Of a stretch of DNA of 64,000 bases, positions 57,966 through 64,000 are shown piece after piece. The stretch is from Rhodothermales bacterium (GTDB lineage Bacteria; Bacteroidota; Rhodothermia; Rhodothermales; JANQRZ01). A program made the position numbers and the translations under genes. How positions within the stretch are numbered: position 1 is the stretch's first letter; the number at the start of each line of letters is the position of its first letter. The notes below the pieces were generated by a model, which ran no database searches, was not told where the DNA came from, and worked only from the letters and a program-made list of their open reading frames with translations. Where the stretch lies: positions 310,001 to 374,000 of the forward strand of contig JBDUXZ010000020.1 of assembly GCA_039944855.1 (NCBI GenBank), read 5' to 3'.

Positions 57966-58652
57966 TCAGCGTTTCGCGGCGCGGGCGCGCTGCCGGGCAC
58001 GCGTCTTCGCGATGTACGCCGCCGCATCCGGCGTCGTGCAGTTCGTCGCGCCGTGGTTCACCTCCACCGTTCCGATCCGCTCGGCGGCGGCCGTCGCTTG
58101 CGCCGCGAGCGCGTCGTTCCTCGTGCCGACGGCGATGAGCGCGTTGTTCATCGCGTGGCGGACGCGGTTCTTCTGGTCGTGGACCGTCCGCTCGATCCGG
58201 GCGAGGTACGGCGCGAAGAACGCGTCCGGGCGGCCGTCGTCGCGGAGGGCGTCGCGGGCGAGGAGGTTCCAGCCCGCCGCCTCGGTCCACTCGCCGTCGC
58301 TGTCGATCCACGCGTCGCGCTTGCGCTGCGCCCAGCCCGTCTGCGCGGCGAACTCCGAGAACGCATCGGTGAGGACGTAGCTGTCGAGGTCGGCGGCCCA
58401 GGCGTCGAGGAGGGCGTCGTCGGCGAGCGGGGGGTGGGCGACGCGGGTGGCGAGGACGCGGGCGTCGTGGTTGCCCGAGGCCCAGAGCGAGCGGGCGAGC
58501 GCGTGGTCGCGGCCGATCCGTTTGGCGAGCGTGCGGAGGTTGGCGTAGCTGACGCCGAACTGCGCGCCACCGACGCCGTGGCGGCGGTAGACCTTGCGGT
58601 TCTGCTCGGTCCCGAGCGCTTCGAGTTCGGCGAGTACGTCGTCGGTGGTCAT
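57966..58652 (-). CDS. AlkD-like DNA alkylation repair protein
   Basis: A 228-residue HEAT-like repeat protein from the ATG at 58652 (MTTDDVLAELEAL). It begins with RKVYRRHGVGGAQFGVSYANLRTLAKRIG, the typical start of DNA alkylation repair HEAT-repeat proteins, followed by helical repeats and NNALIAVGTRN and CTTPDAAAYIAK near the C terminus. AlkD enzymes remove bulky or alkylated bases; catalysis here is not shown. It heads the operon with the TfoX-domain gene. The start used leaves about 25 upstream residues of open frame unexplained. Confidence 0.88.
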   Translation of the reverse strand: MTTDDVLAELEALGTEQNRKVYRRHGVGGAQFGVSYANLRTLAKRIGRDHALARSLWASGNHDARVLATRVAHPPLADDALLDAWAADLDSYVLTDAFSEFAAQTGWAQRKRDAWIDSDGEWTEAAGWNLLARDALRDDGRPDAFFAPYLARIERTVHDQKNRVRHAMNNALIAVGTRNDALAAQATAAAERIGTVEVNHGATNCTTPDAAAYIAKTRARQRARAAKR

Positions 58653-58812
58653 AGCGGGGGCGAGGGGCATGGCAGAAAATACGACGCGTAAGGCGAGCCC
58701 CGGCATCGGCATCGGAGACGGCGCCATAGCTACGGGCAGCGCCGCCCCGGCAGCGCGCCGCCTCCGTCAATCCGAGGTTGCCCTATCCACCGCTCTCCTC
58801 CCTCCCGTCGCA

Positions 58813-59655
58813 ATGCGCCACCCCGTGCTCTGGACGCTCACCGCTGCCGCCGCGCTCGGCGTCGCCGGCCTCGGCACGCGCCGCGTCCGCTCCGACCGAC
58901 GCGCTGCCCACATCGAGGCCGATCTCCTCGCCGGGCCGTCCGCTCCCGGTGTGTTCTCGTCGGACACTATCGTCGGGCTGCCCGAGCCGGCGCAGCGCTA
59001 CCTCCGCCACGCGATCGCGCCCGGTACGCCGCTCGTGCCCGCCGTCCGGTTGGAGATGACGGGCACGATGACGCCCACGCCCGACGCCGCCCGCGTTGCA
59101 CTCCGCGCTGTCGAAGTGCTCGCGCCGCGTCGCGGGTTTGTGTGGACGGCCGAGGCACGGATGGTCCGCGTGCCGGTCCGCGTTCGCGATCACTATTTCG
59201 AGGGCGAAGGCGGCGTTCACGTCGCGCTCCTCGGCCTCGTCCCGCTGCCGTTCTCCGGCGCGCCCGAGGACCTCGCGCGGTCGGCGCGCGGGCGGCTCGT
59301 CGGCGAAGCCGTGTGGTGCCCGACGGCGCTCGTCGGGCCGGGCGTGCTGTGGGAGGCCGTCGATGCGGACCGCGCCCGATTCACGCTCGCGGTGGACGGC
59401 GTGCCCATCTGTGTGACGATTCGCGTCGGGCCGGACGGCGCGCTCCGCGAAGTCACGCTGGACCGGTGGGGCGATGTCGGCGTCGCGGGCTTCCGTCCGA
59501 TCCCGTACGGCTTTGCCGTGGAGGCCGAGGCGACGTTCGGTGGCGTCACGATCCCGACCCGCATCCGGGGCGGGTGGTGGTTCGGCACCGACCGGTTCGA
59601 CCCCGCCACGGCCGCGACGTTCACGGTGGCAAGCGCTCGGTTCGGTGCTCCCTGA
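58813..59655 (+). CDS. DUF6544 family protein
   Basis: A 280-residue protein from the ATG at 58813. After a membrane-like N-terminal helix (VLWTLTAAAALGVAGLG) comes the block GLPEPAQRYLRHAIAPGTPL, which is typical of DUF6544. The remainder is beta-rich with RLVGEAVWCPTALVGP, WEAVDADRARFTLAVDGV and WWFGTDRFDPATAATFTV. The N-terminal helix suggests membrane attachment. Function unknown. It is divergent from the AlkD-like gene. Confidence 0.82.
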   Translation: MRHPVLWTLTAAAALGVAGLGTRRVRSDRRAAHIEADLLAGPSAPGVFSSDTIVGLPEPAQRYLRHAIAPGTPLVPAVRLEMTGTMTPTPDAARVALRAVEVLAPRRGFVWTAEARMVRVPVRVRDHYFEGEGGVHVALLGLVPLPFSGAPEDLARSARGRLVGEAVWCPTALVGPGVLWEAVDADRARFTLAVDGVPICVTIRVGPDGALREVTLDRWGDVGVAGFRPIPYGFAVEAEATFGGVTIPTRIRGGWWFGTDRFDPATAATFTVASARFGAP

Positions 59656-59855
59656 AGCGAAGCCTGTAGGGGAAGGCCTGAGCGTGGGGCGAACCGTGAG
59701 CGCGCGCCTTACGCCCCGTGCCAGCGAAGGCTGAGGGATCACTCCATCCGCCCCTCGCACCGGAGGCGCGTGCGCGGTCGTACGCTCAGGTGGTGCGTGA
59801 GCCTCAGCCGGCCCGCACCGGATTCCGTCCACCAACGCATTCTGGAGGCACCGCC

Positions 59856-60440
59856 ATGCGACACGCACTGGCATTCACACTCGCACTCCTCGTCCTCTCG
59901 TCCTCGGCGTTCGCCCAAGACCGCGTGCTGACGCACGACCGCTTCAGCGTCGAGATCGGCGGCGACGCCGCGTTCGCCACGCAAGACCTCGGCGCGGCCG
60001 ACCTCGGCACCGGCTTCGGGTTCGACGTGGCGGTGGCGTACCGCTTCATGCCGCACCTCTCGGCCTACGGCGGCTGGGGCTGGCACCACTTCGGCGCCGA
60101 TGGTCTTTTCACGGGGATGGACATGGACGCGGAGGAGACCGGCTACACGTTCGGCCTCCTCTTCGCGCACCCGCTGGGCTCGTCGCCCCTCGGCTACTTC
60201 GTCCGCGCCGGCGGCGTCTACGACCACATCGAGTTCGAAGGCGACCTCACGGCCGACACCGGGCACGGACTGGGCTGGCAAGTCGGCGCCGGGCTCGTCG
60301 TCCCCGTCGGGTCGAAGTGGCAACTGATGCCGGGCGTCCGGTATCGCTCGCTCTCGCGTGACCTCGACGTCGGCGACATCACGACGAACCTCGACCTGAC
60401 CTACGTCACGGTCCACGTGGGCTTCGCGCGGACGTTCTGA
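59856..60440 (+). CDS. Outer membrane beta-barrel protein (OmpA/OmpW-like fold)
   Basis: A 194-residue protein from the ATG at 59856. TGGAGG lies eight bases upstream, a better Shine-Dalgarno site than most genes here have. The signal peptide is MRHALAFTLALLVLSSSAFAQ. The mature part has alternating strands with FSVEIGGDAAFATQ, FDVAVAYRFMPHLSAYGGWGWHHFG, TFGLLFAHPLG and GVRYRSLSR, ending in VHVGFARTF with a terminal Phe, the classic barrel-assembly signal. It resembles eight-stranded OmpX/OmpA-like barrels; function unknown. Confidence 0.87.
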   Translation: MRHALAFTLALLVLSSSAFAQDRVLTHDRFSVEIGGDAAFATQDLGAADLGTGFGFDVAVAYRFMPHLSAYGGWGWHHFGADGLFTGMDMDAEETGYTFGLLFAHPLGSSPLGYFVRAGGVYDHIEFEGDLTADTGHGLGWQVGAGLVVPVGSKWQLMPGVRYRSLSRDLDVGDITTNLDLTYVTVHVGFARTF

Positions 60441-60562
60441 ACGGGCGGCGCGGGGCAGAGCCGTCCGGGTTCGGTCCCGCGCCTCCTTCCATAGCTGGAG
60501 GGGCAGCTGGCGTTGGCGTGGCGGGAGCCGGTCTATCTTGGCGCTCCCCACGCCGAAATCCG

Positions 60563-61429
60563 TTGAACCCGCCCGCTGCCGTTCCGCTCCGCCGTCCCGT
60601 CCTCTACGCCCTCACGGCGCTGACGATGGCGGCCTTCGCCGCGAACTCGGTGCTGTGCCGGCTCGCGTTGCAGACGACGGACGTGGACGCGGCGACGTTT
60701 ACGTCGGTACGGCTCGCGGCGGGCGCCCTCGCGCTGTGGCTCGTCGTCCGCCTGCGCGGGCGAGGGGTGGCGGGCGGAAGCTGGGCGTCGGCGGCGGCGC
60801 TCTTCGTCTACGCGGCGGCGTTCTCGTTCGCGTACCTCTCGCTCACGACGGGGACGGGCGCGCTGCTCCTCTTCGGGGCCGTGCAGCTCACGATGATCGG
60901 GTGGGGGCTGGCGCACGGCGAGCGGCTCGGCGGCCGGCAGACGGTGGGCGTGGCGGCGGCGCTCGGCGGGCTCGTCTACCTCGTGTTGCCCGGACTCGAA
61001 GCGCCGCCGCTCGGCGCGGCGCTGCTCATGGCGGCGTCGGGCGTGGGGTGGGGCGCGTATTCGCTGCGGGGGCGCGGTTCGCGGAGCCCGGCGGCGGACT
61101 CGGCGGGCAACTTCGCTCGGGCGGTGCCGCTAGCGCTCGGGCTCAGCTTCGTCCTCTTCGCGCTGCCAGGAGTGGCGGTGCGGCTCGACGGGTTGGGCAT
61201 TGCGTATGCCGTGCTCTCGGGCGCGTTCACGTCGGGGCTCGGCTACGTCGTGTGGTACGCCGTGCTGCCGTCGCTGCGGGCGGCGAGCGCGGCGACGGTT
61301 CAACTCAGCGTGCCCATCCTCGCCGCGCTCGGCGGGGTGGCGCTCGTCGGCGAGGCGATCACGCTGAGGCTCGCCCTCGCGTCGCTCCTCACGCTCGGCG
61401 GCATCGCGCTCGTGCTGCGGGCGCGGTGA
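60563..61429 (+). CDS. EamA/DMT-family transporter
   Basis: A 288-residue drug/metabolite transporter with about ten hydrophobic helices in two EamA repeats. The first helix has ALTMAAFAANSVLCRLAL and the second repeat ends with GLGYVVWYAVLPSLRAASAATVQLSVPILAALGGVALVGEAIT, the canonical last part of EamA domains. I favour TTG at 60563 as the start; GTG 60518 would add 15 residues without similarity. Substrate unknown. Confidence 0.88.
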   Translation: MNPPAAVPLRRPVLYALTALTMAAFAANSVLCRLALQTTDVDAATFTSVRLAAGALALWLVVRLRGRGVAGGSWASAAALFVYAAAFSFAYLSLTTGTGALLLFGAVQLTMIGWGLAHGERLGGRQTVGVAAALGGLVYLVLPGLEAPPLGAALLMAASGVGWGAYSLRGRGSRSPAADSAGNFARAVPLALGLSFVLFALPGVAVRLDGLGIAYAVLSGAFTSGLGYVVWYAVLPSLRAASAATVQLSVPILAALGGVALVGEAITLRLALASLLTLGGIALVLRAR

Positions 61430-61485
61430 CGGGCGCGGTCTCGATGGCGTAGGTTTCCGGCTTCGTCCCGATCCGCCCGCCTGCC

Positions 61486-62565
61486 GTGCTCCGCAAAATC
61501 CTTCACATCGACATGGACGCCTTTTATGCGTCGGTCGAGCAGCGCGACGACCCGGCGCTGCGCGGGCGGCCCGTCGTCGTGGGCGGGCGGAGCGAGCGGG
61601 GCGTCGTCGCGGCGGCGAGCTATGAGGCGCGGCCGTTCGGGATCCGCAGCGCGATGCCGATGATGTGGGCGCGGCGGCGGTGCCCGGACCTCGTCGTCGT
61701 CCCGCCCCGGTTCGACGTGTACAAGGCCGTCAGCGCCGAGGTCCGCGCCGTCTTCCACCGCTACACCGACCTCATGGAGCCGCTCTCACTCGACGAGGCG
61801 TACCTCGACGTGACGGAGCCGAAGCTCGGTCCGGCGTCGGGCACGCTCCTCGCCACGCGCATCCGCGAAGAGATCCGCGCGGCGACGGGGCTGAGCGCGA
61901 GCGCGGGCGTTTCATTCGGGAAGTTCTTCGCCAAGACGGCGAGCGGCCTCGCCAAGCCCGACGGCCTCCGCGTCGTCACACCCGACGAGGCGCCGGCCCT
62001 CGTCGCGTCCCTCGCCGTCGAGGACTTCCACGGCGTCGGGCCGGCGACGGCGAAGCGGCTCCGCGCCCTCGGCATCTGCACGGGCGCGGACGTGCAGGCA
62101 CGGAGCGAGGACGAACTGCGAGCGCACCTCGGCAAAGTGGGAGGGTGGCTTGCGCGCATCGCCCGGTGCGAGGACGACCGGCCCGTCCGCCCCGACCGCG
62201 AGCGGAAGTCGGTCGGCGTCGAGCGGACGTTCGCCTACGACGTGCGCGGGGCGGACGGTCTGCTGCACCAACTCGGCCCGCTCGCCGCCGAGCTCGCCCG
62301 CCGGCTCGCCCGGCACGGCGTGGCAGGGCGGACGCTCACGCTCAAGCTCAAAAGCGCCGCCTTCGCCAACTCGTCGCGCAGCACGACGCTGAGCGCGCCC
62401 GTCCACGCCGAGCACGACCTGCTCGCGCTCGGCGCCGCGCTCCTCGACCGCCCCGCACCGCCGACGGAGCCGATTCGGCTGCTCGGCCTCACCGCGTCGG
62501 GCCTCGTGCCCGCCGACAGCCCGCGCCAACTCGCCCTCCCGCTTCACTCTCCGAACGGGGGATAG
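61486..62565 (+). CDS. dinB: DNA polymerase IV
   Basis: A Y-family translesion polymerase of 359 residues, starting at GTG 61486. The palm has HIDMDAFYASVEQRDDP (catalytic Asp) and SLDEAYLDVT (Asp-Glu pair), with the fingers segment YEARPFGIRSAMPM. A helix-hairpin-helix (GVGPATAKRLRALGICTGADV) and the little-finger domain (GRTLTLKLKSAAF) follow. Near the C terminus RQLALPLHS resembles a beta-clamp-binding motif. Its role is DNA synthesis past lesions, often damage-inducible; no LexA box was noticed. Confidence 0.95.
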   Translation: MLRKILHIDMDAFYASVEQRDDPALRGRPVVVGGRSERGVVAAASYEARPFGIRSAMPMMWARRRCPDLVVVPPRFDVYKAVSAEVRAVFHRYTDLMEPLSLDEAYLDVTEPKLGPASGTLLATRIREEIRAATGLSASAGVSFGKFFAKTASGLAKPDGLRVVTPDEAPALVASLAVEDFHGVGPATAKRLRALGICTGADVQARSEDELRAHLGKVGGWLARIARCEDDRPVRPDRERKSVGVERTFAYDVRGADGLLHQLGPLAAELARRLARHGVAGRTLTLKLKSAAFANSSRSTTLSAPVHAEHDLLALGAALLDRPAPPTEPIRLLGLTASGLVPADSPRQLALPLHSPNGG

Positions 62566-62569
62566 ACGC

Positions 62570-62601
62570 AAAAAAGGGCTGCCCCGTTGCCGGAGCAGCC
62601 C
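62570..62601 (-). terminator. Rho-independent terminator of the cold shock gene
   Basis: The stem GGGCTGCCCCG (62576-62586) pairs with CGGAGCAGCCC (62591-62601) with one mismatch, closing a TTGC loop. On the minus strand it is followed by six Ts. It lies 38 bases after the cold shock gene's stop. Confidence 0.92.
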
Positions 62602-62639
62602 CTCAGAAGTCGGTGCCTCACGGGGAGGCGGAGACTCGC

Positions 62640-62849
62640 TTAGCCGAGGCGGGTAACGTTCTCGGCGGCCGGGCCCTTCTGGCCCTGCGTGATCTCGAAC
62701 TCGACGCGCTCGCCCTCTTGGAGGGTCTTGAAGCCTTCGCCGTTGATCTCGGAGTGGTGGACGAAGCAGTCCTTCGAGCCGTCTTCGGGAGTGACGAAAC
62801 CGAAGCCTTTGGCGTCGTTGAACCACTTAACTGTTCCTGTCGTGCGCAT
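62640..62849 (-). CDS. cspA: Cold shock protein (CspA family)
   Basis: A 69-residue OB-fold RNA chaperone from the ATG at 62849 ([20 protein letters not shown]). RNP1 appears as KGFGFVT and RNP2 as CFVHHSEI; the end is [20 protein letters not shown]. The length is normal. The upstream 364-base gap to the next, divergent gene contains a terminator-like hairpin about 110 bases before this start. Cold-shock genes often have long regulated leaders. Confidence 0.96.
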   Translation of the reverse strand: MRTTGTVKWFNDAKGFGFVTPEDGSKDCFVHHSEINGEGFKTLQEGERVEFEITQGQKGPAAENVTRLG

Positions 62850-62960
62850 ACTACTGTACCTAAACTTGTTGTGTGCCGGGCGCCTCGGCTCGGTGAATCC
62901 GTATCCGCCGGCGGCCCGTCTGAAACGCGAGTCCTGCGCCCCTCGCGATGGGCGTGAGCA

Positions 62961-62995
62961 CAAAAAAAGGACCCAGGTCGATGATCCAGGTCCTT
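62961..62995 (-). terminator. Terminator-like hairpin upstream of cspA
   Basis: On the minus strand AAGGACC (62995-62989) pairs with GGTCCTT (62973-62967), with partial extension inward through CAGG/CCAGG, and is followed by seven Ts. No gene precedes it on the minus strand, so it either ends a short untranslated RNA or attenuates cspA. The remainder of 62850-63213 holds an inverted repeat ATATTC-TT-GAATAT at 63084-63097 and presumably divergent promoters. Confidence 0.65.
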
Positions 62996-63213
62996 GCAAC
63001 GCTGGTGCTGCCACTCCGAGGAGTGCGATCTGCTCGATGGGTCATGCTACGAAAAATCCGGCATAAGGTCCCGCGTTCACACCATATTCTTGAATATCGC
63101 GGCGGAAGCGCGAGACGGGCTGCCCGCTCTCGCCCGAGGCCGGGCCGTGCGGAGATGGTGGAGCGGCATCCTATATTATTCCAGCCACTTCGCCACCGAA
63201 CCAGCGCCGTCGC

Positions 63214-64000
63214 ATGTGGACTCAATACGTCATCTCGTTCGGGCTCCTCCTCGGTGCGTGGTCGGGGAGCGCCGCTGCGCAGGATACGAACCGGGGGAAC
63301 GTGTACCGCTTCATCCTCGGCGTCGACGTGCCGGCCGAGCCCGCGTTCGTCGCCCTCGACCTCGCGCCGACGCGCGTGCTGCGCGGGAGCGCGCCGAAGC
63401 CGCTCTCGGCGACGGTGACGGGGACGTTCGCGGATGACACGATGCCTGCGGGGGTAGCGGTCAGCGTTGCGCCGTATTTCCTCGCGGGCGGCGGGATCCG
63501 TACGATGGAATCCTATCGCTCCCGCTCCGTCGGCGGCCGGCTGCTGCGAGTATTCACTAAAACCGTCGTGTCGTTCGGCGCTGCGCAGGCGCGCGGCGAT
63601 CCGTCGGCGACGCTCGTCGGGCTTGCGGTCCGCTCGACGTTCCACGACCCGCACGACCCCGCGCTGAACTCGTCGCTGCCGGAAGATGTGGCGGCGCTCG
63701 TTGGCCACGACGTCCCCGCTGCGGAGGAAGACGTGGGCGGGTACGGTTCCGACCTCACGGTGGCGTACGCCCGCGCCCGTCGCGCGATGCGGGCGCGGAG
63801 CGGCGGCGGCGATCCGCAGGTCTCAGGCGGTTGGGGGATGGCAGGCCGGCTGGGCGGCGGCGTCTGGGGCCGCGACAGCCTCGGCACGCTCCGGCACACG
63901 TTCTGGCTCGGCGCCCAGGTCACGCTCAACCGCCGGTTCGACGTGCTCGGGACGGTCCACCTCCGCGATGCCTTCGGGTCGGAATACGCCCTCGTCGGAG
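63214..64000 (+). CDS. Exported protein of unknown function, incomplete
   Basis: An open frame from the ATG at 63214 runs without a stop to the end of the window, giving at least 262 residues. It begins with a signal peptide (MWTQYVISFGLLLGAWSGSAAAQ). The mature part begins NVYRFILGVDVPAEPAFVALDLAPTRVLRGSAPKP, and later has YGSDLTVAYARARRAMRARSG and HTFWLGAQVTLNRRFDVLGTVHLRDAFG, with beta-rich character. It may be an envelope protein of the kind seen elsewhere in this window; no family recognised and the C terminus is missing. Confidence 0.78.
   Translation, partial: MWTQYVISFGLLLGAWSGSAAAQDTNRGNVYRFILGVDVPAEPAFVALDLAPTRVLRGSAPKPLSATVTGTFADDTMPAGVAVSVAPYFLAGGGIRTMESYRSRSVGGRLLRVFTKTVVSFGAAQARGDPSATLVGLAVRSTFHDPHDPALNSSLPEDVAALVGHDVPAAEEDVGGYGSDLTVAYARARRAMRARSGGGDPQVSGGWGMAGRLGGGVWGRDSLGTLRHTFWLGAQVTLNRRFDVLGTVHLRDAFGSEYALVG

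Noticed and set aside
62996-63070. tRNA gene upstream of the cspA-side terminator
   Set aside because: No cloverleaf with a T-loop GGTTCRA or a CCA-compatible acceptor stem could be drawn on either strand.

Overview
The window is high-GC DNA from what looks like a member of the Rhodothermota/Rhodothermales, probably near the marine Rubricoccaceae. I infer this from a Por/T9SS-type C-terminal sorting domain on a secreted nuclease (38494-39672), TonB-receptor-like and beta-barrel outer membrane proteins, lipoproteins with a Bacteroidota-like lack of strong Shine-Dalgarno sites, a RNase E/G of the type without a zinc-link, an adenosylcobalamin-dependent ribonucleotide reductase, and very high GC. 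No rRNA, tRNA, CRISPR array, prophage or insertion sequence was recognised. The taxonomy is inference.

Layout. 80-5051 (minus): succinate dehydrogenase operon sdhC-sdhD-sdhA-sdhB preceded by citrate synthase gltA. 5807-14075 (plus): RNase E/G with a giant disordered insert, a small unknown protein, a PhnP-like metallo-hydrolase, aroQ, a YdjM-like membrane protein, murJ and a glycerate 2-kinase. 14107-21034 (plus): secreted and lipoprotein genes (SnoaL-like, polysaccharide deacetylase, CusF-like), an HsdR_N-type nuclease-fold protein, a cNMP/CBS/DUF294 signalling protein and an orphan LOV histidine kinase. 21174-23463 (minus): an accessory islet with GIY-YIG, DUF2283, hicB, a hicA toxin killed by a nonsense mutation, and an AT-rich gene with a HEPN-like Rx5H motif; two near-identical 82-bp direct repeats flank the hicAB module. 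23545-27151 (minus): nrdJ behind a region with DnaA-box-like sites and nested inverted repeats, then a 56-residue Asp-rich protein.

27359-34173: a PhoD-like phosphatase lipoprotein, an MscS channel, and an ECF sigma factor/TPR Ser-Thr kinase pair. 34372-38261 (minus): a ferric iron ABC transporter (binding protein, permease, ATPase) with a candidate DtxR/IdeR-type operator. 38494-47249: T9SS nuclease, CCA-adding/poly(A) polymerase family enzyme, two tandem paralogous envelope proteins with near-identical 5' ends, an outer membrane protein and a TonB-receptor-like protein. 47412-50028: two convergent phosphofructokinases, one with the ATP-type GGDG and one with the PPi-type GGDD motif. 50230-64000: epimerase-like protein, lipoprotein, deoxynucleoside kinase, second TonB-receptor-like protein, Gre factor, DUF389 membrane protein, TfoX C-terminal domain protein, AlkD-like repair protein, DUF6544 protein, outer membrane barrel, EamA transporter, DNA polymerase IV, cold shock protein with a terminator in its upstream region, and an incomplete secreted protein running off the end.

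Functionally the window is mostly chromosomal housekeeping (TCA cycle, glycolysis, nucleotide supply, peptidoglycan lipid flipping, RNA decay, DNA repair) with envelope proteins and one small accessory islet. The intergenic space carries at least three families of dispersed palindromic or inverted repeats (GTAGAGACGC palindromes, GTCATCCTGAGCG elements, GTCATTGCGAGG elements), several of them sitting between convergent genes.
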